In this document: piece by piece, positions 45,763 to 54,718 of the stretch
Layout: the number at the start of each line of letters is the position of its first letter
How positions within the stretch are numbered: the stretch's first letter is position 1
Assembly: GCF_001579805.1 (NCBI RefSeq)
Contig: NZ_CP014546.1
Coordinates: forward strand, 6,510,001 to 6,574,000
DNA from: Pseudomonas azotoformans
GTDB lineage: Bacteria; Pseudomonadota; Gammaproteobacteria; Pseudomonadales; Pseudomonadaceae
DNA length: 64,000 nucleotides
Direction of reading: 5' to 3'
Notes under the pieces: model-generated
What the model was told of the DNA's origin: nothing
What the model saw: the letters and a program-made list of their open reading frames with translations, nothing else
Databases searched by the model: none
Translations under genes and position numbers: made by a program

Positions 45763-46566
45763 TCATTGCTGCTGGACGGAGATCACCGGCGTCGGCGCCA
45801 CGAACACCTTGGCATGCATCTGCTCATGTCCACCGCCCCGCCGCATCCCACGCACCGGGCAGGCATCCAGGTAATCCAACCCCACCGCCAGCTTCAAATG
45901 CCGTTCCGGCCGTGCAAGCTGGTTGGTCACGTCAAAGCTGTACCATGCGTCATCCAGCCAGGCTTCAGCCCAAGCATGGCTGGCCAGGTGCGTGCTGTCC
46001 TCCGAGTACAAATACCCCGACACATACCGCGCTGGAATCCCCAGGCTGCGCGCGCATGCCAGGAACGCGTGGGTGTGGTCCTGGCACACGCCCGCACGGC
46101 CGGCGAAAGCCTGGGCGGCGCAGGTGTCGACTTCGGTGGCGCCGGGCGTGTAGACCATCGCCTGGTTGAGCGCGTGCATCAGGTCGATCAACGCGGTGCG
46201 GTCACGACGGTGATGGCATTGCTGGTCGGCAAAGCCGCGCAAGGCTTCGTCAGGTTCGGTCAGGCGGGTGCACCGCAGGAACGGGAACGCCGATTGGTGC
46301 TCATGTTCGGCCTCGCGCAACTCGTCGATGTCCACCTGGCCACGGGCGCCGATGATGATGGCGTCGTGGGGTTCATCCAGGGTCAGCACATGCAGGATGT
46401 TGCCGAACGGGTCCACTTGGGCGCGAACCGGACGCGGCAGGTCGAGTTGCCAACTGAGTACGTGCTGGCGTTCGCTGTCGTGGGGCGTCAGGCGCAGGTA
46501 CTGGATGCTGGCACGGACCTGGTCTTCGTAGTGGTAGGTGGTTTCGTGGCTGATGGAGAGTCTCAT
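45763..46566 (-). CDS. transglutaminase-like protein (bacterial type)
   Basis: A 267-residue protein with the bacterial transglutaminase N-terminal domain (YHYEDQVRASIQYLRL) and the papain-like core: Cys in AGVCQDHTHAF, His in ASHAWAEAW and Asp in SFDVTNQ, so it is probably an active amidohydrolase or transpeptidase. It overlaps the alpha-E gene by 4 bases and forms an operon with it and the ATP-grasp gene. Confidence 0.9.
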   Translation of the reverse strand: MRLSISHETTYHYEDQVRASIQYLRLTPHDSERQHVLSWQLDLPRPVRAQVDPFGNILHVLTLDEPHDAIIIGARGQVDIDELREAEHEHQSAFPFLRCTRLTEPDEALRGFADQQCHHRRDRTALIDLMHALNQAMVYTPGATEVDTCAAQAFAGRAGVCQDHTHAFLACARSLGIPARYVSGYLYSEDSTHLASHAWAEAWLDDAWYSFDVTNQLARPERHLKLAVGLDYLDACPVRGMRRGGGHEQMHAKVFVAPTPVISVQQQ

Positions 46567-47513
46567 GCCGCCTCCAGGTAGGAACTGTAGATGGCGTCGC
46601 CCAACTGGCGGACCAAGGGGATAAAGTCGGTCAGCCAGGCGTGCAGGCCTTCCTCGAGGATTTCATCGATGGCGGTGAAACGCAGGCGCGCGTCCATCTC
46701 GGCGGCCAGGCGCTGGGCCGGTCGACCGTTGAGGCCCGGCAGGCTGGCGAGGATCTGGTCGATCTCTTCGCTGCAGGCACGCAATGAGCGCGGCACATCG
46801 GCGCGCAACAGCAGCAACTCCGCCACTTGCCGCGCGCCGGGGGCATCGCGGTAAATCTCGGTGTAGGCCTCAAACGACGACAACGCACGCAACAAGGCGC
46901 TCCACTGATAGTAGGCGTGGGCGGTGCCATCGGTGACCGCTTCGGCGCGATCGCCGGCCATCTCATAGCGGGCGTCCAGCAAGCGCAGTGTGTTGTCGGC
47001 ACGCTCGATAAAAGTGCCCAGGCGAATGAAGCGAAATGCATCGTTACGCATGATGGTGCCGTAGGTGGCGCCGCGAAACAGATGGGAACGCTCTTTGACC
47101 CACTCACAGAACCGGCTCATGCCATAACGGCTCAAGCCCTGCTGGGCAATGTCGCGAATATCCAGCCAGGTGGCGTTGATGTTTTCCCACATGTCGGCGG
47201 TAATTCGCCCACGCACCGCATGAGCGCTGGCCCGCGCAGCGCCGAGACAACTGTAGATGCTGGCCGGGTTGGCGGCATCCAGTGCAAAGAAGTGCAACAG
47301 ACGTTCTGCGTGCAGTTCGCCGTGGCGTTCGAGGTAATCCTCCAGGGTGCCGGTGATCAACAGCGGCATGGCCAGTTCGTGCAGGCCATCGCCGCGCCCG
47401 TCCTGGGGCATCAGCGACAGCGAATAACTGACATCGAGCATGCGTGCGAGGTTTTCCGCACGTTCCAGGTAGCGCGACATCCAGTACAGATCTGAAGCAG
47501 TTCGACTCAACAT
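46563..47513 (-). CDS. alpha-E domain protein
   Basis: A 316-residue all-helical protein of the alpha-E family; the start MLSRTASDLYWMSRYLERAE is the family hallmark. No known activity; it always goes with circularly permuted ATP-grasp and transglutaminase genes and is thought to be part of a peptide-forming or peptide-modifying system. Starts 4 bases after the ATP-grasp stop. Confidence 0.9.
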   Translation of the reverse strand: MLSRTASDLYWMSRYLERAENLARMLDVSYSLSLMPQDGRGDGLHELAMPLLITGTLEDYLERHGELHAERLLHFFALDAANPASIYSCLGAARASAHAVRGRITADMWENINATWLDIRDIAQQGLSRYGMSRFCEWVKERSHLFRGATYGTIMRNDAFRFIRLGTFIERADNTLRLLDARYEMAGDRAEAVTDGTAHAYYQWSALLRALSSFEAYTEIYRDAPGARQVAELLLLRADVPRSLRACSEEIDQILASLPGLNGRPAQRLAAEMDARLRFTAIDEILEEGLHAWLTDFIPLVRQLGDAIYSSYLEAA

Positions 47514-47517
47514 GGCA

Positions 47518-48927
47518 TCAGTCCTCCACCACCCAGGTGTCTTTGGTGCCGCCACCCTGGGACGAATTGACCACCAGCGAGCCCTCACGCAACGCCACGC
47601 GGGTCAAGCCGCCGGGGACCACACGGGTTTCCTTGCCGGATAACACGAACGGACGCAGATCGATATGACGCGGCGCAATGCCGTTTTCGACAAAGGTCGG
47701 GCAGGTGGATAAACACAGGGTCGGTTGGGCGATATAGGCGTGGGGCTTGGCCTTGATCCGGGCGCGGAAGGCTTCGATTTCCGCCGCAGTGGACGCTGGG
47801 CCCACCAGCATGCCGTAGCCGCCGGAGCCTTGGGTTTCCTTCACCACCAGGTCCGGCAGGTTGGCCAGCACGTGGGACAATTCGTCGGGCTTACGGCACT
47901 GGAAGGTAGGAACATTCTTCAGGATCGGCTCTTCGTCCAGGTAAAAACGGATCATCTCGGTGACGAAGGGGTACACCGACTTGTCATCCGCCACGCCGGT
48001 GCCGATGGCATTGGCCAATACCACATTGCCAGAGCGATAAGCCGCGAGCAGTCCCGGCACGCCGAGCATGGATTCGGGGTTGAAGGCCAACGGGTCGAGG
48101 AACGCGTCATCCAGACGACGGTAGATCACATCCACGGCCTTGGGCCCGTCAGTGGTGCGCATGAAGACGCGGTCATCACGCACGAACAGGTCGGCGCCCT
48201 CCACCAGTTCCACGCCCATTTCACGGGCCAGGAACGCATGCTCGAAGAACGCACTGTTGAAGCGACCTGGCGTCAATACAACCACGCTGGGGTTATCCAG
48301 GGGGCTGGAGCTTTTCAAGGTGTCGAGCAGCAAGTTGGGATAGTGATCGATCGGCGCGATTCGCTGGGCGGCGAACAGCTCGGGGAACAGGCGCATCATC
48401 ATCTTGCGGTCTTCGAGCATGTAGCTGACGCCGCTCGGCGTACGCAGGTTGTCTTCCAGCACGTAGTACGTGCCGTCACCGTCGCGTACGAGGTCGACGC
48501 CGGAGATGTGGGAATAGAGGTCGCGGTGCAGGTCCAGCCCCTGCATCGCCAACTGGTATTGCTCGTTGGCCAGCACCTGTTCAGCGGGGATGATTCCGGC
48601 CTTGATGATGCGTTGTTCGTGGTACAGGTCGGCGAGAAACATGTTCAGCGCCTTGACCCGCTGGATACAGCCGCGCTCGACAATCCGCCATTCGCTGGCA
48701 GGGATACTGCGCGGGATGGTATCGAAGGGAATCAACCGCTCCGTACCCTGCTCGTCCCCGTAAAGCGTGAAGGTGATCCCGGCACGGTGAAACAGCAAAT
48801 CGGCTTCCCGCCGGCGCTGAGCCAGCAATTCAGCAGGGGTTTCGGCCAACCAACGGGCGAACTCGCGGTAATGAGGCCGGACATGGCCTGCCCCATCGTA
48901 CATTTCATCGTAATAAGTGCGGATCAT
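47518..48927 (-). CDS. circularly permuted ATP-grasp protein, type 2
   Basis: A 469-residue protein of the circularly permuted ATP-grasp family. ATP-site segment VVKETQGSGGYGMLVG near residue 360. The enzyme probably joins amino acids or a peptide to a carboxyl group. First gene of the ATP-grasp / alpha-E / transglutaminase operon; the three are widespread together. The biological product is not known. Confidence 0.9.
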   Translation of the reverse strand: MIRTYYDEMYDGAGHVRPHYREFARWLAETPAELLAQRRREADLLFHRAGITFTLYGDEQGTERLIPFDTIPRSIPASEWRIVERGCIQRVKALNMFLADLYHEQRIIKAGIIPAEQVLANEQYQLAMQGLDLHRDLYSHISGVDLVRDGDGTYYVLEDNLRTPSGVSYMLEDRKMMMRLFPELFAAQRIAPIDHYPNLLLDTLKSSSPLDNPSVVVLTPGRFNSAFFEHAFLAREMGVELVEGADLFVRDDRVFMRTTDGPKAVDVIYRRLDDAFLDPLAFNPESMLGVPGLLAAYRSGNVVLANAIGTGVADDKSVYPFVTEMIRFYLDEEPILKNVPTFQCRKPDELSHVLANLPDLVVKETQGSGGYGMLVGPASTAAEIEAFRARIKAKPHAYIAQPTLCLSTCPTFVENGIAPRHIDLRPFVLSGKETRVVPGGLTRVALREGSLVVNSSQGGGTKDTWVVED

Positions 48928-49144
48928 GCCGAACTCCTTGTCACCCGGGCGCTAGAACCATCGCAAGGCCCGTGCCAGCGGCATAAACACTTAAAAATCA
49001 GTGAGTTGAATTAAAACCAGAATCCAGTCGCACCGTCCTGGTGCGCAGAATGCCCGGTGCATCGCCCGACGCTTCATCGCAATGCGGGCTTTGACTATCA
49101 ACAGCATAGTCAGAGTTGATTTCACTGCCCGGCCAAGCCTGCGG

Positions 49145-49236
49145 ATAATCGGCCCCATCTGCTGAACAGGACTCGTCCTACAGTTTCAGCGAACCGCTCT
49201 TCCCTTTAAGCCACCCTCTTGGGTGGCCTTTTTTTG
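49145..49236 (+). ncRNA. candidate small RNA
   Basis: A -10-like GATAAT (49143-49148) is followed by a stem GCTGAA (49161-49166) / TTCAGC (49185-49190) that encloses AGGAC / GTCCT, a single-stranded pyrimidine-rich stretch, and a strong terminator: GCCACCC, four-base loop, GGGTGGC and a T-run to 49235. No coding sequence on this strand leads into the terminator, as the neighbours on both sides are on the minus strand. I cannot assign an Rfam family. Start is approximate. Confidence 0.6.
49210..49235 (+). terminator. Rho-independent terminator of the candidate small RNA
   Basis: Seven-base-pair stem GCCACCC / GGGTGGC, loop TCTT, followed by CTTTTTTT. Oriented to the plus strand. Confidence 0.85.
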
Positions 49237-49341
49237 GTGCGCAAAAATCGCGCGCAAGTTCCGAATATTTTCCCACGGCACAAACAAAATCGGCCGACCC
49301 AAAGGTCAGCCGATACGCTGTGTTTCTCATACTTCAAGCTG

Positions 49342-49683
49342 CTACATGGGTAACCCACGCACCTCCTGCTTCACGCCCCATCCCTCGATGATCCCGCCCA
49401 GCGGCTCGACCACCGCCCCAAAGTCTTGCTCGAAGTCGCCAATGCCGTCGTAGGTAGCGGACATGATCTTGCTCAGCTCCAGGTACCAGGCGCCATCGTC
49501 GCGCGCACTGACCTGGGCATTCAGGGATTCCCCACGAAACTCACCCGCAGCCCGGCGCGCACGTTCCTCATCCGGGAAAATGGCGTAGAACTCGATGGGG
49601 TGGAAACGCGAGAAGTCGAAACCGCCTTCTTTCATGCGGCGCAGAACGTTGGTGCTGATGTCTTCTTGATAGGCTGTGCTCAT
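49342..49683 (-). CDS. RraB-family (ribonuclease E inhibitor-like) protein
   Basis: A 113-residue protein of the RraB fold. The middle part (FDFSRFHPIEFYAIFPDEER, then NAQVSARDDGAWYLE) fits the family pattern. E. coli RraB restrains RNase E; for this homologue the role is inferred. ATG 49683 is behind GAGGAG and is preferred to the longer open frame (to 49833). A hairpin (49732-49752) lies in its leader. Confidence 0.75.
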   Translation of the reverse strand: MSTAYQEDISTNVLRRMKEGGFDFSRFHPIEFYAIFPDEERARRAAGEFRGESLNAQVSARDDGAWYLELSKIMSATYDGIGDFEQDFGAVVEPLGGIIEGWGVKQEVRGLPM

Positions 49684-49731
49684 GAAAAGTGCTCCTCGAA
49701 TTGATGGATAGACTTTCCGTGCTTCCCGAAG

Positions 49732-49752
49732 CCCACGCCTTACTGGCGTGGG
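49732..49752. promoter_or_regulatory. hairpin in the leader of the RraB-like gene
   Basis: Eight-base-pair perfect stem CCCACGCC / GGCGTGGG with a five-base loop, about 50 bases upstream of the start. No T-run on either strand. Possible mRNA stability or protein-binding element. Confidence 0.35.
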
Positions 49753-49895
49753 AACTACGGCAACAACATCACCGCTGGAAAACAAGCATGTAGCTGACAA
49801 GACCAGAACTAGCGATTCATTCGCTGATCTCACTTGCAGAGTAGCGCGAAGCTATCACCTCCACCAGAGGTGCTTGAAGGGTGGACAGGGAATGT

Positions 49896-50132
49896 TCAGG
49901 CGGCGGGAGAGATGTCGAGGATCTGGATACTGTTCTGGTCTTTGAGGATCTTGACCGTAGGCTCGGGCTTGCGGCCCTCAAGGTCATTGAGGTCCAGCTC
50001 GGCGGCAACGGGCACCAGCTTGTTGCGAATCATGTATGCCGCATCTTCGAGGCTGGGCTTCTGCTCGCAGGTGAACTGCTCGACGGACTTCACGCCGTGA
50101 TCATCAACGAAGGTAATCTGCCACTTTTGCAT
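49896..50132 (-). CDS. small conserved protein of unknown function
   Basis: A 78-residue soluble protein, MQKWQITFVDDHGVKSVEQF at the start. I do not know the family; it appears to be a compact alpha/beta domain. It has a GGAGG-rich ribosome site before ATG 50132. Lies between the START-domain gene and the RraB-like gene, on the same strand. Confidence 0.65.
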   Translation of the reverse strand: MQKWQITFVDDHGVKSVEQFTCEQKPSLEDAAYMIRNKLVPVAAELDLNDLEGRKPEPTVKILKDQNSIQILDISPAA

Positions 50133-50235
50133 CGGTGCCTCCTCGATAAAACCCGTGTGTGGGCTTACCTTTATCTGGACCTTGGGGGCTCGGCAAACGT
50201 TCCACCCAAGGTTGGAGACACCTGATCAGCTGCGC

Positions 50236-50841
50236 TTACTTCTCAGCGTGTTCTTTCAAGGCTTTCAAGGTGTTGAACGGCGCGTCCACCACGAACTTGT
50301 TGGCCAGCCACGAGGGCACGCTGCCGCCTGGCTCGGTGTGAACCTGGTAGGTGACTTCGGTCTGGTTGTCGCCCTTAGGCACCAGTTTCCAGAAGCCGTC
50401 GACCTGGGCGACACGTACGTAGCCTTTTTCTTCCGGCTTGTAGGTCGGCACGCCTTCCAGCTTACGGGTCAACGTGCCGTCGGCCGCCTTGGTGGTGGTG
50501 ATGTGCAGGTAGGAATCACGATCCGTCACAGGGAACGGGGCTTTGAATTGGGTGTAGGTCCAGCTCTCGTCGCCTTTTTTGTCGACAAGCTTCTGGGACT
50601 TGCACTCGTGGATCCAGGCACAGGCACCGGCGACGTCTTCCTGGAGTGCGACGATTTTGGCTACTGGCGCCTTGATCACGGTCACACCGCGATACGCCTT
50701 GTATTTGGAGCCGGCAATTTCGCTCAGGGACACCTTGATACCGTCTTCGTCCTTGGCGACTTGCCAATCCTCAGCCTGGGCAGTGGCAGCAAACAACACC
50801 GTAAACCCGCACACCACAGCCATTCGTTTCAGCGAACCCAT
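50236..50841 (-). CDS. periplasmic START-domain protein
   Basis: A 201-residue protein with a signal peptide (cut after ATAQA) and a START/Bet v1-like lipid-binding domain; segments such as GACAWIHECKSQKLV and DRDSYLHITTT are typical of the bacterial START group. Role likely in binding a hydrophobic ligand in the periplasm; the ligand is unknown. Confidence 0.85.
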   Translation of the reverse strand: MGSLKRMAVVCGFTVLFAATAQAEDWQVAKDEDGIKVSLSEIAGSKYKAYRGVTVIKAPVAKIVALQEDVAGACAWIHECKSQKLVDKKGDESWTYTQFKAPFPVTDRDSYLHITTTKAADGTLTRKLEGVPTYKPEEKGYVRVAQVDGFWKLVPKGDNQTEVTYQVHTEPGGSVPSWLANKFVVDAPFNTLKALKEHAEK

Positions 50842-50895
50842 TGTTGTATTCCTTATTGTCGAAGTTCCGAAAAAAAGTTCCGATAGTAAAGCCCA

Positions 50896-51150
50896 TCAAG
50901 CCGCCGTCATCTGCTCCCACCAGCCGATCAAGCGGATCGCATCGGCCTGGTCGGTGCCGCAGACCTCGAGATCCGCCTTGAAATCACTGCACACTGCCGG
51001 TCGCTCCGGTTGGCCGAAAATCTGGCATAGCAGTTCGACCGACAGGTGCACACAGCGAACGCCCGCCGGTTTGCCCTGTGGCATTCCGGGTAATGGCGAA
51101 CTGATGGAGGGGGCGATGCAGCATGCGCCACAGCCTTCACGGCAATTCAT
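50896..51150 (-). CDS. YkgJ-family cysteine cluster protein
   Basis: An 84-residue protein with the YkgJ pattern CREGCGACCIAPS at the start and two more conserved cysteines (GVRCVHL, PAVCSDF). The cysteines likely bind Zn or an Fe-S cluster. Function unknown; it lies 54 bases from the START gene on the same strand. Confidence 0.87.
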   Translation of the reverse strand: MNCREGCGACCIAPSISSPLPGMPQGKPAGVRCVHLSVELLCQIFGQPERPAVCSDFKADLEVCGTDQADAIRLIGWWEQMTAA

Positions 51151-51312
51151 GACCAGCAGGTCCTCGACGACTCAATGTGGATGGCCGGGCTAGAGTACGC
51201 CCTAAAACAGCCGTTTTAAAATGGTCTAACAGGGGTTTTTCGCAGAAAACAAAAGTGACTGACCAGTCTCCGACACATGGTCGGCGGTCGACGTCACCTT
51301 TGTGGGAAAAGT

Positions 51313-51798
51313 TTACTGCTTGAATTCGAATTCCAACGCTGCACCTTCCACTTCGCGCCGTTCTTCGTTGCGCAATTGCAGCTTCATTTCATTGCTGAGC
51401 AAGCGGCCATTGATCTGGAAGGCGCTGTTGTCGGTGGGCTTCTCGCCGAACATCGGCGGCAACAGGGGCACGCTTTTGGGTTTGGGCATGGTGCCGATAG
51501 GCTGCAAGTGCCTGACCATGTCCGACGGCAGCGACAGGTCTAACTGTGCCGGTGGCAATTGCGTCTGCGTCACTTCGCGGGACGCCTTGGACTTACTGGC
51601 CGCACGTTTCTTGGCGGCGGCGGTGGTTTTTTTCACCGTTGGCGCTTGTTTTACGGGGGCTGGCTTTTTCGCGGGGGTCTTCTGCTCGGTACTGGCGGCG
51701 GGCTTCGTTTCGCTCACAGGGGCTGCCGCCAGCGCTGTGCCGACGTTGCACAGGCTTAACAAGCCAATCACCAAAACCGCGCGAACAATCGAAGTCAT
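51313..51798 (-). CDS. secreted Lys/Ala-rich protein of unknown function
   Basis: A 161-residue protein. Signal peptide (MTSIVRAVLVIGLLSLCN to ALAAA), then a low-complexity stretch rich in K, A, P and T (about 30-75), then a compact C-terminal part. Proteins of this kind in Pseudomonas are sometimes misnamed translation initiation factor 2 because of the low-complexity part. ATG 51798 gives the signal peptide; the frame is open to 51858. Confidence 0.7.
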   Translation of the reverse strand: MTSIVRAVLVIGLLSLCNVGTALAAAPVSETKPAASTEQKTPAKKPAPVKQAPTVKKTTAAAKKRAASKSKASREVTQTQLPPAQLDLSLPSDMVRHLQPIGTMPKPKSVPLLPPMFGEKPTDNSAFQINGRLLSNEMKLQLRNEERREVEGAALEFEFKQ

Positions 51799-51902
51799 AT
51801 TGCCTACAGCATTAACGGCAGAGGGCCATATGCTCGCTTGTTGTGCGCGGCATGACAAGCGCGGTGATTAGCGTGCTATAGGATTTGTCCCCGTTCTGAG
51901 CG

Positions 51903-53342
51903 TCACAGTCCGGCTGCCGTCTCCTGGCACAACTGACTCGCCAGCATCCCCAAAGTCATGAGCGCACGCTCTGCCTCGCGGTTCCACGGCGTACCGCAGT
52001 TGAGGCGAATACAGTGGTTGAACTGTTCGGTATTACTGAAAATCAGCCCCGGCGCGATGCTGATGCCCTGTTGCAGTGCGCGCACGTGCAGTTCCTGAGT
52101 ATTGACCCGTCCGGGCAAACTGACCCACAGGATGAAACCGCCGGTCGGACGCGTCATCTGTGTGCCTTCCGGGAAATATTGCTGCACGGCCAGTTGGAAG
52201 GCGCTGAGGTTCTTGCGGTACTCCTGACGGATGTAACGCAGGTGGCGATCGTAGCCGCCGTTCTCCAGGTACGCGGCGACGCCCATCTGCGTGACGCTGC
52301 ACGCGGAGTGGGTGCTGAACATCTGCAAGCGCTGGATTTCCTGCTGGTACTTGCCGGCGATCATCCAGCCGATGCGCACGCCGGGGGACAGCGTCTTGGA
52401 AAAACTGGAGCAATAGATCACCCGATCCAGGCGGTCATAGGCCTTCAGGGCCTTGGTGCGGCCCAGTTCGAACATCAGCTCGCCGTAGATATCGTCCTCG
52501 ACAATCTGGATATCGAAGTCCGACGCCAGGCGCAGCAACTGTTTCTGCCGTTCTTCAGGCATGGTGCCGCCCAGCGGGTTACTCAGGCGCGTGGTTAACA
52601 CCAACGCCTTGATCGACCATTGGTTGGCCGCCAGTTGCAGGGCTTCCAGGCTCATGCCGGTGGACGGATCGCTGGGGATCTCGATGACTTTAAGGCCCAA
52701 CAGGTCGGCCAGTTGCAGCAAGCCGTAATAGGTCGGTGACTCTGCGGCAATCAGGTCGCCCGGCCGCGTCAGCACGCGCAGCGACATCTGCAACGCATCG
52801 ACGCAACCGTGGGTGATCACCACTTCGGAAGGGTCCACCACCACGCCCGCATCGCGCATGCGGATCGCCACCTGACGGCGCAGCGGTTCGAAACCGGGGC
52901 TGAACATGTAACTGAATGCCCGTGGGCTCTGGAAGCGCGTGACCTTGGCCAGTTGCTGATGTAGCGCACGTACTGGCAAGTAGTCCACGCTCGGCACGGC
53001 GGCGCCCAGTGGGAACACGCCTTCACGGCGCGACTCGCCCAATACCTGCTGGATGATGCTGCTGCGGGTGACCAAGCCCGGGCGTTCGACCCGGGCGATG
53101 TCCGGCGTCGGCGCGGTGAGTGCTGGCGTCTGGTGCACGTAATAGCCGGACTGCGGCCGCGCCCGGATCAGCCCCTGGTCTTCCAGGTTGGCGTAGGCCT
53201 GCAACACCGTGGCGTGGCTCACGTTCAACTGCGAGCTCATCTTGCGCACCGAAGGCACGCGTTCGCCCGGTTGATAGACACCGCGCCGGATATCCTCAGC
53301 CAGTTGCTGGGCGATACGTTGGTAAAGCAACAGATTGGTCAT
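51903..53342 (-). CDS. MocR-type GntR regulator with aminotransferase domain
   Basis: A 479-residue protein. N-terminal GntR winged helix (QPGERVPSVRKMSSQLNVSH) and a fold-type I aminotransferase domain with the PLP lysine in SSFSKTLSPGVRIGW. MocR proteins sense PLP-linked metabolites; the target is often adjacent. No obvious divergent target lies here, since upstream is a convergent OmpA operon terminator. The function is probably regulatory. Confidence 0.92.
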   Translation of the reverse strand: MTNLLLYQRIAQQLAEDIRRGVYQPGERVPSVRKMSSQLNVSHATVLQAYANLEDQGLIRARPQSGYYVHQTPALTAPTPDIARVERPGLVTRSSIIQQVLGESRREGVFPLGAAVPSVDYLPVRALHQQLAKVTRFQSPRAFSYMFSPGFEPLRRQVAIRMRDAGVVVDPSEVVITHGCVDALQMSLRVLTRPGDLIAAESPTYYGLLQLADLLGLKVIEIPSDPSTGMSLEALQLAANQWSIKALVLTTRLSNPLGGTMPEERQKQLLRLASDFDIQIVEDDIYGELMFELGRTKALKAYDRLDRVIYCSSFSKTLSPGVRIGWMIAGKYQQEIQRLQMFSTHSACSVTQMGVAAYLENGGYDRHLRYIRQEYRKNLSAFQLAVQQYFPEGTQMTRPTGGFILWVSLPGRVNTQELHVRALQQGISIAPGLIFSNTEQFNHCIRLNCGTPWNREAERALMTLGMLASQLCQETAAGL

Positions 53343-53493
53343 GACGCAGCACTCGATTTCACGGGTATTTTATTTTTGTGTGAAACATACCGGCACAGTT
53401 TAGAAGTGTACGGGGACAGTTGCCACAATAGTCGAGCGCGCGTTGGAGTGACAGCAAAAACTGTAAGGGTTGGGTCATGGAGTTACAGGCAAC

Positions 53494-53515
53494 AAAAACC
53501 CGGGATAAACCCGGG
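53494..53515 (-). terminator. terminator of the OmpA-family operon
   Basis: CCCGGG-ATAAA-CCCGGG hairpin; on the minus strand it is followed by TTTTT. It ends the transcript of the DUF4398/OmpA genes. Confidence 0.85.
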
Positions 53516-53534
53516 CTGATGGGAGAAGGCAGGT

Positions 53535-54350
53535 TTATCGAGCGGCGCCCAATTGACCTTTCTCATCCGAGAACACAATTTCCACCCGACGGTTCTGCGC
53601 CCGGCCCCGCTCGGAGGCGTTGGCTTCGACAGGATACTGGTCGCCGTAGCCTTCGACCTGGATGCGTTTTTCGTCGATCCCCAGGTCGACCAGCACATCC
53701 GCCACCGACTGCGCGCGGTCACGCGACAGTTTGAGGTTTTCGCGTTCGCCACCGGTGTTGTCGGCATAACCCTCGATGCGCACCACGCGCTTAGGGTTGA
53801 GTTGCAGGAACTGTACGATTTTCAGCACCGTGCGGTTGGCCGAGTTTTTCAGCTCTGCTTCACCGGTATCGAACAGCACATCGCCCAGGGTCATCACCAG
53901 GCCGCGATCGGTCTGGGTAGTGGCCAGGCTGGCGATCTGCTCTTCAAGCCACTTGCCCTGCTGCTGCACGCTGATCAGCTTGTTTTCACGCAGGGCCAAT
54001 TGCAGGCGCTGGCGCTCCAGTTCGAGCTTGACGCGGCGTTCTTCATTGAGCCCCTGCTCGCTGTGTTCGCGAGCAATCGCACTGTAGCGCTGGCTCAGGT
54101 AGGCGTAATGCACCACGTCGGCGCCGCTGCCCCAGTAGCTGGACAAACGGTCGGCACGGGCCAGGGATTCACCGGCGCGGATCACGTCCTTGGGCGCAAA
54201 GCGCAGCACGTTGGCGTCTTCCTTGACTTGCTGGAAGTCGTTACCTGCCTGCTGCAAGGCCTGCTCGCTGTCGGGATGGCTGGAGCAACCGCCCAACACG
54301 GCGGTGCCCAACAGCACCGCACAGCTCAAACTACGGATCATCGGGCTCAT
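53535..54350 (-). CDS. OmpA-family lipoprotein with DUF4398-like N-terminus
   Basis: A 271-residue lipoprotein (lipobox LGGC at about residue 22). The N-terminal half is a helical DUF4398-like region; the C-terminal OmpA domain has the peptidoglycan-binding pattern (NPKRVVRIEGYADNTGG, LSRDRAQSVADVL). It probably ties the outer membrane to the peptidoglycan. Its start overlaps the upstream DUF4398 gene by 4 bases. Confidence 0.9.
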   Translation of the reverse strand: MSPMIRSLSCAVLLGTAVLGGCSSHPDSEQALQQAGNDFQQVKEDANVLRFAPKDVIRAGESLARADRLSSYWGSGADVVHYAYLSQRYSAIAREHSEQGLNEERRVKLELERQRLQLALRENKLISVQQQGKWLEEQIASLATTQTDRGLVMTLGDVLFDTGEAELKNSANRTVLKIVQFLQLNPKRVVRIEGYADNTGGERENLKLSRDRAQSVADVLVDLGIDEKRIQVEGYGDQYPVEANASERGRAQNRRVEIVFSDEKGQLGAAR

Positions 54351-54709
54351 TGGGCTTCCCCCAACTGCAATTGCTTGCGCAGGCGGGTAATACGGCTGTT
54401 GAGCACGTTCAGTTGTTCCTGGCTCTTGCGCGTCAGCACCTTGGCTTCGGCCAGGCGTGCGTCCAGCTCGGATTGCTCGAAACGCATACGGGCATTTTTG
54501 TAGGATTGGTCGGCCATGCTCGACTTGGCCCGGGCGAACTTGGCTTCGGCCAGTTTCAATTCGGGCGATTCATCCGCGTTGGCCCCCACGGCACTGGCTT
54601 GCTCCAGGGCTTGCTGGGTGAGGCGCATTTGTTCATTCGGCGCAGGATCGGCTGCACATCCCGCCAGAGCGACAACGGCGAGGGCCGCGAAAAGAGGTCG
54701 AAGAGTCAC
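54347..54709 (-). CDS. DUF4398 lipoprotein
   Basis: A 120-residue lipoprotein with lipobox LAGC (Cys near residue 18) and an alpha-helical DUF4398 domain rich in A, E, K and R (ELKLAEAKFARAKSSMADQ). Partner of the OmpA-family gene with which it overlaps. Function unknown; probably an envelope complex. Confidence 0.9.
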   Translation of the reverse strand: MTLRPLFAALAVVALAGCAADPAPNEQMRLTQQALEQASAVGANADESPELKLAEAKFARAKSSMADQSYKNARMRFEQSELDARLAEAKVLTRKSQEQLNVLNSRITRLRKQLQLGEAQ

Positions 54710-54718
54710 TGAAAATCC

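Larger units (their letters stand above)
48928..49341. other. 414-base gap with a candidate small RNA
   Basis: No open reading frame of note. The right half holds a structured region ending in a plus-strand terminator, although no plus-strand gene is upstream within the window part between 48928 and here. See the small RNA entry. Confidence 0.65.

Noticed and set aside
49145..49236. Assignment of the small RNA candidate to a named family such as RsmY, RsmZ, CrcZ or RgsA
   Set aside because: Sequence features of the named RNAs that I can recall do not match clearly, so no name is given.
51313..51798. Translation initiation factor 2
   Set aside because: Only the Lys/Ala-rich stretch resembles IF-2; a signal peptide and small size rule it out.
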